NCBI GenBank assembly: GCA_017406405.1
Contig: JAFQYO010000015.1
Span: 1-49,040 of the forward strand
DNA from: Candidatus Saccharimonadota bacterium
GTDB taxonomy: Bacteria > Patescibacteriota > Saccharimonadia > Saccharimonadales > Saccharimonadaceae
DNA: 49,040 bases
Direction: 5' to 3'
Part shown: positions 40,420 through 48,804 of the stretch, piece after piece
Position numbering within the stretch: position 1 is the first letter of the stretch
Layout: each line of letters opens with the position of its first letter
Program-made: the position numbers and the translations under genes
Notes under the pieces: generated by a model
Databases searched by the model: none
The model's input: the letters and a program-made list of their open reading frames with translations, nothing else
What the model was told of the DNA's origin: nothing

Positions 40420-41466
40420 ATGGCGAAAAAACAAGCGGTGGAAAAAACAGAAAAATCGGCTGGAAAAGAAGACGGTCGTTCGCAGGCGCTTAATCTAGCA
40501 ATTTCCCAGATTACGAAACAGTTTGGTGATGGCTCGATTATGAAACTCGGGGAGGCGAAGAAAATTGATGTCCAGCTCATTCCGTCGGGTTCGCTTTCGC
40601 TCGACCTCGCGCTTGGGGGAGGATATCCGAAAGGGAGAATTATTGAGATTTATGGGCCGGAGTCTTCCGGAAAAACGACTTTGACGCTTCATGCGATTGC
40701 GGAGATTCAAAAACAAGGAGGAACGGCTGCATTTATAGATGCAGAGCATGCACTCGACCCGGCTTATGCAAAGCGGATCGGCGTCGATACTTCGAATCTT
40801 TTGATTTCTCAGCCGGATAATGGTGAGCAGGCACTTGAGATTTGTGAAACTTTGGTGCGCTCGGGGGCAGTTGATTTAATCGTAGTCGATTCGGTCGCCG
40901 CGCTAGTTCCGCAAGCAGAAATCGACGGAGATATGGGCGACGCACAAATGGGGCTTCAGGCTCGTTTAATGTCGCAGGCGATGCGCAAATTGACCGGGAT
41001 TATTTCGAAGTCAAAAGCAACGGTGATTTTTATCAACCAAATCAGGATGAAAATTGGGGTGATGTTCGGGAATCCAGAGACAACCACGGGCGGAAACGCT
41101 CTTAAGTTTTATGCTTCGGTTCGGCTTGATATTCGAAGAATCGGTCAAATCAAAGATGGCGACCATATCGCCGGGAACCGAACTAAGGTGAAAATCGTTA
41201 AGAACAAAATCGCGGCGCCGTTTAGAATTGCGGAATTTGACATTATGTATAATGAGGGGATTTCGAAGGTCGGGGATATACTTGATTTAGCGGTTCAATA
41301 TGGCGTTATAGATAAGGCGGGAGCATTTTTGAAGTATAAAGGTGAAACGCTCGGTCAGGGACGCGAGGCCGTGAAAAAATTATTCCGAGAGAAACCGGAG
41401 TTGATGAAAGAAATTGAAGACAAAGTCCGAGAGGAGTCGGCTAAGCGCGAGGAAAGTGTATTTTAA
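40420..41466 (+). CDS. recA: Recombinase RecA
   Basis: The 348-residue protein has the RecA hallmarks: Walker A GPESSGKT (79-86), [12 protein letters not shown] (Walker B), loop L1/L2 region with [20 protein letters not shown], and [12 protein letters not shown]. It catalyses homologous pairing and would recombine DNA taken up through ComEC. A TATAAT at 40387-40392 gives a leader of about 21 nt with GAGG upstream of the ATG. No LexA box is visible in the upstream sequence. The nudix gene starts within the stop codon (TAATG). Confidence 0.98.
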   Translation: MAKKQAVEKTEKSAGKEDGRSQALNLAISQITKQFGDGSIMKLGEAKKIDVQLIPSGSLSLDLALGGGYPKGRIIEIYGPESSGKTTLTLHAIAEIQKQGGTAAFIDAEHALDPAYAKRIGVDTSNLLISQPDNGEQALEICETLVRSGAVDLIVVDSVAALVPQAEIDGDMGDAQMGLQARLMSQAMRKLTGIISKSKATVIFINQIRMKIGVMFGNPETTTGGNALKFYASVRLDIRRIGQIKDGDHIAGNRTKVKIVKNKIAAPFRIAEFDIMYNEGISKVGDILDLAVQYGVIDKAGAFLKYKGETLGQGREAVKKLFREKPELMKEIEDKVREESAKREESVF

Positions 41467-41951
41467 TGAGCGATTATCAGAGAGTTTTAGAGAACGGAAT
41501 TGTTTCTCGAGATGGAAAACTGTCGAGCGGAGCCTGTGTTTGGTTTTATAAAAAAGCTCAAGGAAAGATTTTTTTGCTTGCGCAAAAACGCGCGAAAACC
41601 GTTCATAACGGAGGGTTTTATGATGTTTCTGCGGGAGGGCATATCGACGGAGAAGAGACTCCGGTCGAGGGAGCGTTAAGAGAAACTGAGGAAGAACTAG
41701 GGGTTTCTATCAAGCCGGAAGAGTTGGTTTTTCTTTGTGCTTATCGGACGGAAGATAAAATCGTATATGTTTTTATATCTGATAGAACGGCGAAAGACGA
41801 CGTTTTTACACTTGATCCTGGAGAGGTTGAGTCGGTCGAATGGGTTCCGCTTGATGAGTTTGAAAAATTTTTCGAGAAACAAATAAAACCAAATCTGAGA
41901 AGCGATAAATTTCATCTTGAGATTCTAAAGGGGACTCTCGAAAATAAATGA
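41466..41951 (+). CDS. NUDIX hydrolase
   Basis: The 161-residue protein has a complete Nudix box, GGHIDGEETPVEGALRETEEE followed by LG (about 56-78), preceded by GGFYDVSA. The pattern (AGGHIDxGE) is close to Idi-like or MutT-like Nudix enzymes that hydrolyse nucleoside-diphosphate derivatives. The substrate cannot be assigned. It overlaps recA by one base and recX by four (ATGA), so it is translated from the same operon message. The link with recA and recX suggests, but does not show, nucleotide-pool sanitation. Confidence 0.9.
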   Translation: MSDYQRVLENGIVSRDGKLSSGACVWFYKKAQGKIFLLAQKRAKTVHNGGFYDVSAGGHIDGEETPVEGALRETEEELGVSIKPEELVFLCAYRTEDKIVYVFISDRTAKDDVFTLDPGEVESVEWVPLDEFEKFFEKQIKPNLRSDKFHLEILKGTLENK

Positions 41952-42793
41952 AGATTGTCAATCTAAAGGGAGAAATTTCTTCGGCTGAGCCGGAGAACGA
42001 GCTAGAGGAAGAACTCCCTTTTTCGAAAGCAAGTTTTGGACGGCGGGCTATAGATACAAATCCACATAAAATTACAGAGATGAAACCGGCCGTTCGGGAT
42101 GAAAACCGAGTAAATATTTTTTTGGGTTCGAAATTCGCTTTTTCTCTCGACATAACGCAAGTTGTTGATTTTCATCTAAAAGTTGGGCTGGTGTTATCCG
42201 ATGGAGAAATAAAAGAGCTCGAACACGCTTCGGAGTTTGGGAAGCTATATAATAATACGCTTGAGTGGGCAATGGCCAGGCCGCGCTCGGTAAAGGAAAC
42301 TCGCGACCACCTTGAGCAAAAACTGATTCGACGAAAACTCGATAACCAGCGACGAAGAATAAATGCCGAGAGACTAAAAAGCAACCCAGAACTCGAGTTA
42401 AAGCGTGAAGAATATAAAATCCAAACAAAAGAGAGAAGGCTATTTTCCGAAGAAGATGCAGAAAAAGTCATCGCGAAGTTAGTTGAGAAAAAATATGTTG
42501 ATGACTATAGATTTGCGGAGTGGTATATCGAGGCTCGTTCTGCGAAAAAAGGGATTTCCTTAAGACGGCTGAAAGATGAGCTCGGCAGAAAAGGGGTGAG
42601 CCGAGCAATTGTGGACGAGCTTATTGAAAAATCCGATCGCGATGATGAGGAGGAAGCAAAAAAAATCATTCGTAAAAAAGGCGGGAGAGTCAAGCCGGAT
42701 AAGCTATTGAGGTATTTAGCGACGCACGGGTTTGATTATGAAATGTCTAAAGAGTTGGTTAAAAAGTATAAAGAGGACCCGGAGGGATTTTAA
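41948..42793 (+). CDS. recX: RecX-family regulator of RecA
   Basis: Of 281 residues the C-terminal 150 form the RecX repeat domain: AEKVIAKLVEKKYVDDYRFAEWY, LRRLKDELGRKGVSRAIVDEL and a last helix set with LLRYLATHGFDYEMSKELVKKY. The N-terminal half carries an additional beta-rich part and helices, longer than usual RecX. It modulates the RecA filament. The last four bases overlap the convergent gene at 42790. Confidence 0.9.
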   Translation: MKIVNLKGEISSAEPENELEEELPFSKASFGRRAIDTNPHKITEMKPAVRDENRVNIFLGSKFAFSLDITQVVDFHLKVGLVLSDGEIKELEHASEFGKLYNNTLEWAMARPRSVKETRDHLEQKLIRRKLDNQRRRINAERLKSNPELELKREEYKIQTKERRLFSEEDAEKVIAKLVEKKYVDDYRFAEWYIEARSAKKGISLRRLKDELGRKGVSRAIVDELIEKSDRDDEEEAKKIIRKKGGRVKPDKLLRYLATHGFDYEMSKELVKKYKEDPEGF

Positions 42794-43314
42794 GAGTTCG
42801 GGAGGGATTTTAGGGCTTCGGTGACGCGGTGGTTATAGAGGTCGGTCAATTCGGGACCGAGTTCGGCGACCTTTAGTTTTAGCTCATCGAATTTTGACTG
42901 GATTTTTTCGTTGTCTTTTTCGTCGAAAATGGTCTTTAGTTCGTCGAGAGAGGTTTCGAGGTCGGAGAGTTTTTCTTTTGCCTCGGGGAGAGAGACCGAG
43001 TCTTTTAGAGCGGAAATCTTTTCTTTGTATTCGGAAATATTTTCGCTTGTAAAATCGGCGGGAGTTTCCGGGAAAAGTTCAGAGATTTTTTTGTTAAGTG
43101 ATGTTTTTTCGGAAAGGGCGGACGCGATGGCGGTCAAATCGGCTTCGGTTTCGGAAGTTCGAGCGATTTTTCCCTCTTCGTAGCCCTTCCAGTAGGCTTT
43201 ATAAATCAAAAACCCGGCAACGGCGAGGACCAGAACGAAAATCAGACTGGTTATGATGATTCCGGGAGTTTTAGATTTGTGGCGCGAAGTGGATGATTCT
43301 TTAGATTTTTTCAT
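42790..43314 (-). CDS. Single-pass membrane protein with coiled-coil exterior
   Basis: The 174-residue protein has a basic N-terminus, one membrane helix (about 18-38) and a long charged helical part (about 45-170, Glu/Lys/Leu-rich, e.g. SDLETSLDELKTIFDEKD), predicted coiled coil. It faces outward if the helix is an N-in anchor. AAAGGAG precedes the ATG, 12 bases after the DUF3152 gene, so it is the third gene of the PRC-DUF3152 operon. No family is recognised. Confidence 0.7.
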   Translation of the reverse strand: MKKSKESSTSRHKSKTPGIIITSLIFVLVLAVAGFLIYKAYWKGYEEGKIARTSETEADLTAIASALSEKTSLNKKISELFPETPADFTSENISEYKEKISALKDSVSLPEAKEKLSDLETSLDELKTIFDEKDNEKIQSKFDELKLKVAELGPELTDLYNHRVTEALKSLPNS

Positions 43315-43326
43315 TTTTTCTCCTTT

Positions 43327-44094
43327 TTATCTTAAAGTCCAAAGTTCGCTATCAAGCGGCCAGGCGTTGAATGAGCTACACCCACGAAGACCAGTCGATT
43401 GTTGAAGCATAATCGGGGCTGGGCCGCCGTTCGGGCAACCTGTTTCGTGAGCATAGTGGCCGAGCCAATGGCCGACTTCATGATTTATTACCATGTGTTG
43501 GTATTCGCGAGTTGACATACCGCCAGCGCGACTCGCTTCAGTCCCACCAAGCCAACGGTCGTCGTTTATGATAACTTCGTTGTTCCAAGTCGTGCAAGAG
43601 AGGTCGCCCGAACAGCCGGGGGTCGCTTCGAGGTTTGCTGGGTTGGATAAGATGATGTTTAGATCCTGGCCGCTTGAGACTTCGACAAATTTCAGACCGG
43701 CGCGCGCCCATCCACGACTGTCGCTTAAAGTTTCGGCGACTTTAGCCTTAAAATCGGAGAAATCAGCATTTAGAGTTCCCCATGTGAGGGTTTTATAATA
43801 AATAACTTTCACTCCGTTTACCATATGACCGGTCGCGTTGGCCGTCGAGGAGGAGTTGGTTCCGTTTGAACCTGTGGAAGTTTCAGATTCTGGATCTGGC
43901 CATCTCTCGAAATTTGCGGGGAAAGGAAGTTCGATTTTTTCGGAAGTTAGCTCCGCGCTCAAAATATCTTCAGAGTCGGCGGGTTTCGGGTCGGTTTCAA
44001 CCGGTTCAGCAAAGGCGATTTTTGAGAAAATGAATAGACTCAAAACAGAAAAAAGAGTGATTTTTGTTACCGTTTTAAGGGATAGGGAGCTCAT
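43327..44094 (-). CDS. Secreted DUF3152-type metzincin-like protease
   Basis: The 255-residue protein has a signal peptide (about 1-29, ending AFA), a Pro/Ser/Thr linker, and a DUF3152 (PF11350) domain. The zinc site is NHEVGHWLGHYAH (His205, Glu206, His209, Gly212), followed by a GCPNGGPAPIML Met-turn (Met229) and GLRGCSSFNAWPLDSE. The canonical third zinc ligand of HExxHxxGxxH would be residue 215, but that is Ala; His213 and His216 flank it. The family is typical of Actinobacteria. It overlaps the PRC gene by four bases. The mature protein is small (about 220 residues) and probably disulfide-bonded. Confidence 0.85.
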   Translation of the reverse strand: MSSLSLKTVTKITLFSVLSLFIFSKIAFAEPVETDPKPADSEDILSAELTSEKIELPFPANFERWPDPESETSTGSNGTNSSSTANATGHMVNGVKVIYYKTLTWGTLNADFSDFKAKVAETLSDSRGWARAGLKFVEVSSGQDLNIILSNPANLEATPGCSGDLSCTTWNNEVIINDDRWLGGTEASRAGGMSTREYQHMVINHEVGHWLGHYAHETGCPNGGPAPIMLQQSTGLRGCSSFNAWPLDSELWTLR

Positions 44095-44738
44095 GATTTT
44101 TCTCTTTTTTCGGCGGGGGAAGGTCTTTTGGAATCCGAAGTTTCTGCATTTCGCGGGGCTCTCGAGGAGGAGAAATCAGGCTCGCGGAAAGGATTCACGA
44201 AATTCGGGATAAAATCTTCTTTTGTTGCGAGTTTTTTAATTTTTTGTTCTTCGTCTTTTACGATAATTCGATAGTCGTTTATTTCGACGATTTCTTTTCG
44301 GGGAATAACGAGTTCTGGGTCGGAGAAGGATTTGAGGAAAGGACGCTTTACGATGAGTTGACGGACGGAGAAATCATCGCTGTCGACGGTGTAGTCGATG
44401 ATTTTTCCAAGCTTTGTTCCCTTTTTCGTCACGACGGAAAGGCCAAACATGGAAAAATTAAGCTCGAGACATTTGTCGATTTTTATTACGTCGCCTGAAT
44501 TTACGAAATCTTCGGCAGAGTCGATAATCAGGCCGAGGGGAGAAAATTCGCGAACATCACGCGCGTCGAGAATATCGCCGAGTTCGGGGTCGTTTTTTAT
44601 TATGGGACCCCAAACACGAAAAGCGGAGATTTTTAAGCGATCTGGGTCAAGGACAAAGCTCTCGGTCGTCGCAACGGGACCGGCGATATGTAAGGACAGA
44701 ACTGGAAAGCCGATGAGGCGAGAGGCGTTTATCAACAT
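44091..44738 (-). CDS. PRC-barrel domain protein
   Basis: The 215-residue protein has two PRC-barrel-like halves: INASRLIGFPVLSLHIAGPVA at the start, and VTKKGTKLGKIIDYTVDSDDF with VIPRKEIVEINDYRIIV later. The C-terminal 40 residues are low complexity (Ser/Pro/Arg). PRC-barrel proteins occur in photosynthetic centre H subunits and RimM, but also as stand-alone proteins of unknown role. TATAAT (44745-44750) ends six bases before the ATG and overlaps the tilS stop. It leads the operon with DUF3152 and the coiled-coil protein. Confidence 0.85.
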   Translation of the reverse strand: MLINASRLIGFPVLSLHIAGPVATTESFVLDPDRLKISAFRVWGPIIKNDPELGDILDARDVREFSPLGLIIDSAEDFVNSGDVIKIDKCLELNFSMFGLSVVTKKGTKLGKIIDYTVDSDDFSVRQLIVKRPFLKSFSDPELVIPRKEIVEINDYRIIVKDEEQKIKKLATKEDFIPNFVNPFREPDFSSSRAPRNAETSDSKRPSPAEKREKS

Positions 44739-44745
44739 ATTTTTA

Positions 44746-45615
44746 TTATAGCATAAAATTTTGCTTATGAATTTTTACCATTTTATCCTTTGGGAGATTA
44801 AACATTTTCTCAGAAGCATAAGTTCGAATCGCGGTAAGGAATTCTTTGCGCTGAGGGATGGTTGTGGAGACTCCGGCGCGAAGGAGGGCAGCGCGGAGAA
44901 TCTCAAGGGAGGTAGAATCGTTTAATTCAGAGAAAATACTACGGGAAAAGATGAGGTTTTCCGGGAGAATGGACTCGGTGAGGGAATCAATTTCTTTAAC
45001 AAGTGATTTCTGGGCTTGCCAGAGTTCAAAAAGTGTAAGTTTTTTTTCGAGGGGGAGGGAGCGAGTTTTTTCGCGAACTCGATTTCGGAGATAAACCGAA
45101 GTCTCGTTAGTTGGGTCAAGCCGAAAATGAATATCGTTTTTCGAAGCGTAAGTTAAAATCGAGGATTTGTCGAAGGCGGAGAAACCAAACTCTTCCGGGT
45201 CAAGCAGGCCATCAAGAAAAGGACGGCGGATTCCGGGAGAACTTAAGCAGGCAAGGCCACGAAACCCAGTCCCGCGAAAAAGGTTTATGGTAATGGTCTC
45301 GACAAGGTCGTCGAGATGGTGGGCAGTAAAAATTTCCCCTTTTTCTTTAAAAGCAATTTTACGCAAAAAATCGTAACGGAGGGCGCGTGCTTTTTCTTCG
45401 GAGATTTTTGTGAGTTTTTCAGCTTTACCTCTGTAAACTGGAATTTCGAGCGCGGAGCAAACTTCCGACACAAAGTCGCAATCTTCCTTCGAACTTTCAC
45501 GGGCAGAATGGTCAAAAGTCGCAACAACAAGCTCGGTCTTATCGAACTTTTTAACGAAAATGTCGAGCATAACCATAGAATCGACGCCGCCGGAGATTGC
45601 TAAGATTTTTTTCAT
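44746..45615 (-). CDS. tilS: tRNA(Ile)-lysidine synthase TilS
   Basis: The 289-residue protein has the PP-loop SGGVDS (8-13), VVATFDHSARESSKEDCDFV, and AHHLDDLVETITINLFRGTG, the TilS signature. It modifies the wobble C of tRNA-Ile(CAU) to lysidine so that it reads AUA. It lacks the larger C-terminal domains of E. coli TilS and is closer to the compact form. TATAAT (45623-45628) lies seven bases before the ATG. Confidence 0.93.
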   Translation of the reverse strand: MKKILAISGGVDSMVMLDIFVKKFDKTELVVATFDHSARESSKEDCDFVSEVCSALEIPVYRGKAEKLTKISEEKARALRYDFLRKIAFKEKGEIFTAHHLDDLVETITINLFRGTGFRGLACLSSPGIRRPFLDGLLDPEEFGFSAFDKSSILTYASKNDIHFRLDPTNETSVYLRNRVREKTRSLPLEKKLTLFELWQAQKSLVKEIDSLTESILPENLIFSRSIFSELNDSTSLEILRAALLRAGVSTTIPQRKEFLTAIRTYASEKMFNLPKDKMVKIHKQNFML

Positions 45616-45697
45616 TGGAAAAATTATAACATTTCTACTCGCAAAATAAAAAAGATTATGGTAAAATGGGAGTAATATAGTTTAATCAAAGGGCATC

Positions 45698-45898
45698 ATG
45701 GTTAAAAAATCTACAAAGAAAACCACTAAAACCGTAAAGAGGCCGACCACAAAGCCTGCGGTTTCGAGGAAAAAGACAATTAAAGAATGTCTAAATGAGT
45801 CGGAAATTTTACATTTCCACATGAAAATCATAACAGTTCTTTCGATTGTCGTCGCGATTTTGGTTGCGGCGCTTGTGGTTGCACTGTTTATTCTCTAG
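45698..45898 (+). CDS. Small tail-anchored membrane protein
   Basis: Of 66 residues the first 30 are Lys/Thr-rich and basic. They are followed by a short acidic helix (ECLNESEILHFH) and a C-terminal membrane helix (about 45-65, ending LFIL). AAAGGGC precedes the ATG. It is followed by a terminator at 45922. No family is recognised. The basic tail suggests contact with nucleic acid or phospholipid heads, which is a guess. Confidence 0.6.
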   Translation: MVKKSTKKTTKTVKRPTTKPAVSRKKTIKECLNESEILHFHMKIITVLSIVVAILVAALVVALFIL

Positions 45899-45921
45899 AA
45901 AAGTTAGCTTTTTCTAAAATG

Positions 45922-45948
45922 ATAACGCCCTCGCTTTTAGGGCGTTAT
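45922..45948 (+). terminator. Terminator between the small membrane protein gene and lepA
   Basis: ATAACGCCCT (45922-45931) pairs perfectly with AGGGCGTTAT (45939-45948). It closes the upstream unit; the lepA promoter -10 box begins six bases later. Confidence 0.7.
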
Positions 45949-45965
45949 TATGGTATAATTTTTTT

Positions 45966-47759
45966 ATGAATTCTGACAAAATCCGCAATTTTTGCATCAT
46001 CGCACATATCGATCACGGAAAATCGACGCTAGCTGACCGCATGATGGAAATAACAGGGACGGTTTCGAAGCGCGAGATGAAAGCGCAGTTATTAGATTCG
46101 ATGGAACTCGAGCGCGAAAAAGGGATTACGATAAAGCTCGCGCCGGTAACAATGAAATGGAAGGGATATGAGCTGAACCTAATCGACACGCCGGGGCACG
46201 TGGATTTTTCTTATGAGGTTTCGCGGTCGCTTCAAGCGGTAGAAGCGGCAATCTTAGTGGTTGATGCAACGCAGGGAATTCAGGCGCAGACGCTCGCGAA
46301 CGTATATCTTGCGCTTGAACAGGATTTGTTTATTATCCCGGTTATAAACAAAATTGATTTGCCGGCGGCAGATGTCGAAAAAGTTAAAAAAGAAATTATC
46401 GGGCTTCTGGGGTGTAAGGAAGAAGATATTATCGGAGTTTCTGCGAAAACCGGATTAAATGTCGAAAAAGTGCTTGACCGAATTGTGGAGGCGGCGCCGA
46501 AGCCTCGGAAGGAATTATCAGGGAGCGCTGATAGCCTTGAGACGAGGGCGTTGATTTTTGATTCGTATTTTGATGACTATCGCGGAGTTGTGCTCTATGT
46601 CCGGGTTTTTGAGGGGAAAATCGAGAAAAATGCGGCTATAAAAATGATGGCGGCGGAGACAAGTGGGCTCGCGCTTGAGGTCGGGACGTTGAGACCGACA
46701 ATGGTTCCGAAAGAAAGTCTCGAGGAGGGAGAAATTGGTTATATCGTCACAAACTTGAAGACGACGAGAGAAGCAAAAGTCGGGGATACGGTCACGCTCG
46801 TAAAAGCTCCGGCTAGGAAACCGCTCCCGGGATATAAAAATGTGTTGCCGTTTGTTTATGCTGGGTTTTTCCCTGTTTCTAATGAAGATTATAAAGCACT
46901 AAAAGAAGCGATGGAGAAACTCTCGCTCTCGGATTCGGCGATTCAGTATGAACCAGAAAACTCGCCGATTCTCGGATTTGGACTTCGGATTGGATTTTTA
47001 GGGCTTTTACATATGGACATTGTTCGGGAACGACTTGAACGAGAATTTGGGCTCGATCTTGTCGTGACAAATCCGTCGACGAATTATAAAGTTTTGATGA
47101 ACTCGGGAGAAGAAATCGAAATAAAATCAGCTTCGGACCTTCCGGATGTCTCGGAAGTAAAGGAGATTCGTGAGCCGTGGGTTAAAGGAGAGATTATTTT
47201 GCCGAAGTCGATGATTGGGGGAGTGTTGAACTTAATAGTTGAAAAGCGAGGGTTGCAAAAAAACTTGAGCTATCTCGAAGATAGAGCAGTGATTGACTTT
47301 GAGGCGCCGATGGCGAATTTGCTTACGGATTTTTATGACCAGTTAAAGTCTATCACTTCGGGATATGCATCGTTCAACTATGAGCTGAACGGATATCGAG
47401 CGGAAGATTTGGTTCGGGTTGATTTCCTTATTGCGGGAACGAAAAATGATGCGCTGTCGGTCATGTGCCACCGGACAGAAGCGGACGCAATTGGGCGAAC
47501 TGTGACGAAAAAGCTAAAAGAGATAATTCCCCGACAGAACTTTGAGGTTGCGCTTCAGGCGGCGATTGGGGCGCGGATTATTGCGCGCGAGACCATCGGA
47601 GCATATCGTAAAGATGTAACTGTAAAAATCCATACAGGAGACCGGGACAGAAAAGCCAAGTTGCTCGAGAAGCAGAAGCGTGGAAAAGCGAGAATGAAGC
47701 GATTTGGGAAAATCGATATTCCATCCGATGCGTTTACAGTGATGTTGAAAAGAGATTAA
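45966..47759 (+). CDS. lepA: Elongation factor 4 (LepA)
   Basis: The 597-residue translational GTPase has G1 AHIDHGKSTL, G3 DTPGHVDFSYEVSRSL, and G4 NKIDLPAAD. The LepA-specific C-terminal domain (from about 485) has DFLIAGTKNDALSVMCHR and KRGKARMKRFGKIDIP. It acts on stalled or mistranslocated ribosomes. TATAAT (45954-45959) ends six bases before the ATG with only T bases between, so no Shine-Dalgarno is possible and the mRNA is predicted leaderless. Confidence 0.97.
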   Translation: MNSDKIRNFCIIAHIDHGKSTLADRMMEITGTVSKREMKAQLLDSMELEREKGITIKLAPVTMKWKGYELNLIDTPGHVDFSYEVSRSLQAVEAAILVVDATQGIQAQTLANVYLALEQDLFIIPVINKIDLPAADVEKVKKEIIGLLGCKEEDIIGVSAKTGLNVEKVLDRIVEAAPKPRKELSGSADSLETRALIFDSYFDDYRGVVLYVRVFEGKIEKNAAIKMMAAETSGLALEVGTLRPTMVPKESLEEGEIGYIVTNLKTTREAKVGDTVTLVKAPARKPLPGYKNVLPFVYAGFFPVSNEDYKALKEAMEKLSLSDSAIQYEPENSPILGFGLRIGFLGLLHMDIVRERLEREFGLDLVVTNPSTNYKVLMNSGEEIEIKSASDLPDVSEVKEIREPWVKGEIILPKSMIGGVLNLIVEKRGLQKNLSYLEDRAVIDFEAPMANLLTDFYDQLKSITSGYASFNYELNGYRAEDLVRVDFLIAGTKNDALSVMCHRTEADAIGRTVTKKLKEIIPRQNFEVALQAAIGARIIARETIGAYRKDVTVKIHTGDRDRKAKLLEKQKRGKARMKRFGKIDIPSDAFTVMLKRD

Positions 47760-48412
47760 GACGCGGCTGGAGGGTTAGCCTCTCGATGGGACTGGACGTA
47801 TTTATATATCTGATTGACTAGTTCGGCAAAGACAACTTCTCGATCAAGGTCGGCTTTTACTTCGACTAGAATTCCGAGATTTCGATAATGAAGAATGACA
47901 GGAAGGGTTTTTTCGCGGAATTCGTCTAGACGTCTCTGAAAGATTTCAAGACTTTCGTCATCCTGGCGGTTTCCGCGGTCTTTTAGCGTCGCGACAGTTT
48001 CCCAGCGGTTGGTCACGTCAGCTTCAGAAATATTTAAAACAACGGCAAGTTTTATTTCGTGGCCAGAGGTTCTCGCGCGATCCATAACTGTATCTTCTTC
48101 GCCAGACCAACGACCAATTGAGCTCAAGACGAGCGGGAAGGGTTTTAGGTCTTCGCGGTCGAAATATGGCAAAACCCAATCATAAAAAATCTTTGTCGGG
48201 GTCATTTCCCCCCTTCCGGTGTAATTTTGGTTGCTGAGCGCTTCGTTCGAGCGAATGATTAAACCAGAAGACAGGAATTTTCCGCCAATTCCTTCAGCAA
48301 GACGAACGCCGACCGTATCTTTTCCAGACAAAGGGAGACCGAAAATGTTAATCGAGCCCGTTCCTAACCATTGTTTTATAGCTAAAAGTTTTTGTTCGAT
48401 AGTCGGTTCCAT
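47756..48412 (-). CDS. Adenylate-kinase-like nucleoside monophosphate kinase
   Basis: The longest open frame runs to 48517, into the 5S gene. The start at 48412 is preferred, with TATAAT (48419-48424) six bases before it. The 218-residue product has the P-loop GLPLSGKDT (25-33) and late-domain residues DRGNRQDDESLEIFQRRLDEF and PVILHYRNLGILVEV, matching the adenylate kinase family lid and C-terminal helix. The NMP-binding region is less conserved, so the exact nucleotide is uncertain. It overlaps lepA by four bases at the stop codons. Confidence 0.8.
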   Translation of the reverse strand: MEPTIEQKLLAIKQWLGTGSINIFGLPLSGKDTVGVRLAEGIGGKFLSSGLIIRSNEALSNQNYTGRGEMTPTKIFYDWVLPYFDREDLKPFPLVLSSIGRWSGEEDTVMDRARTSGHEIKLAVVLNISEADVTNRWETVATLKDRGNRQDDESLEIFQRRLDEFREKTLPVILHYRNLGILVEVKADLDREVVFAELVNQIYKYVQSHREANPPAAS

Positions 48413-48480
48413 AGGATTATTATAACATAAAAAGGGGTAGTGAGTTATTTTTCGCGACTTTATGGTTATAGCCCGCAAAA

Positions 48481-48500
48481 AGCCGCCCTTTCGGGCGGCT
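48481..48500 (-). terminator. rRNA operon terminator
   Basis: AGCCGCCC TTTC GGGCGGCT is a perfect 8-bp stem followed on the minus strand by TTTTGCGG. It lies 10 bases beyond the 5S gene. Confidence 0.85.
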
Positions 48501-48510
48501 AATTGATAAA

Positions 48511-48616
48511 TTGGCATCTTGCTAGTTTCCCGCTATTGCAGTATTATCGCCCCTACCAGGCTTGACTTCTGTGTTCGGAATGTAAACAGGTATTTCCCTG
48601 GCGGTATGGACGCCAA
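48511..48616 (-). rRNA. rrf: 5S ribosomal RNA
   Basis: The minus strand carries 5S landmarks: CCGAACACAGAAGTCAAGCC in the loop B/C region and GGTAGGGGCGATAATACTGC in the 3' half. The termini TTGGCGT (48610-48616) and ATGCCAA (48511-48517) pair over 7 bp as helix I with one G-U, which sets the ends. The length, about 106 nt, is shorter than the usual 115-120. Confidence 0.88.
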
Positions 48617-48658
48617 ATAGCAGTGGGCACTTTTCTTTTTCTAAAAAAGAAAAGTTCC

Positions 48659-48732
48659 CAACGTCAAAAGAAAAAAAGTTCTTTTTCGAAAAGCCGCACA
48701 TGTCGCCATTTTCGAAAAGATTTTTGACGTTG
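48659..48732. repeat. Large processing stem in the 23S-5S spacer
   Basis: CAACGTCAAAA (48659-48669) pairs perfectly with TTTTGACGTTG (48722-48732), and two copies of TTTTCGAAAA (48683-48692, 48709-48718) extend the stem inside. It lies between the 23S and 5S genes and probably serves RNase III-type processing. A smaller hairpin (about 48629-48658) stands next to the 5S gene. Confidence 0.65.
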
Positions 48733-48804
48733 CGATTGACATCCATTAGATGCTAGATTTTAATTGACTTCGGTGCAAGCACCGATTGCTGATTAAGTCC
48801 AAGA

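Noticed and set aside
48413-48517. N-terminal extension of the NMP kinase
   Set aside because: It would run through the rRNA terminator into the 5S gene; the leaderless ATG at 48412 fits better.
48522-48746. 74-codon frame at the right end
   Set aside because: It lies over the 5S gene and the rRNA spacer.
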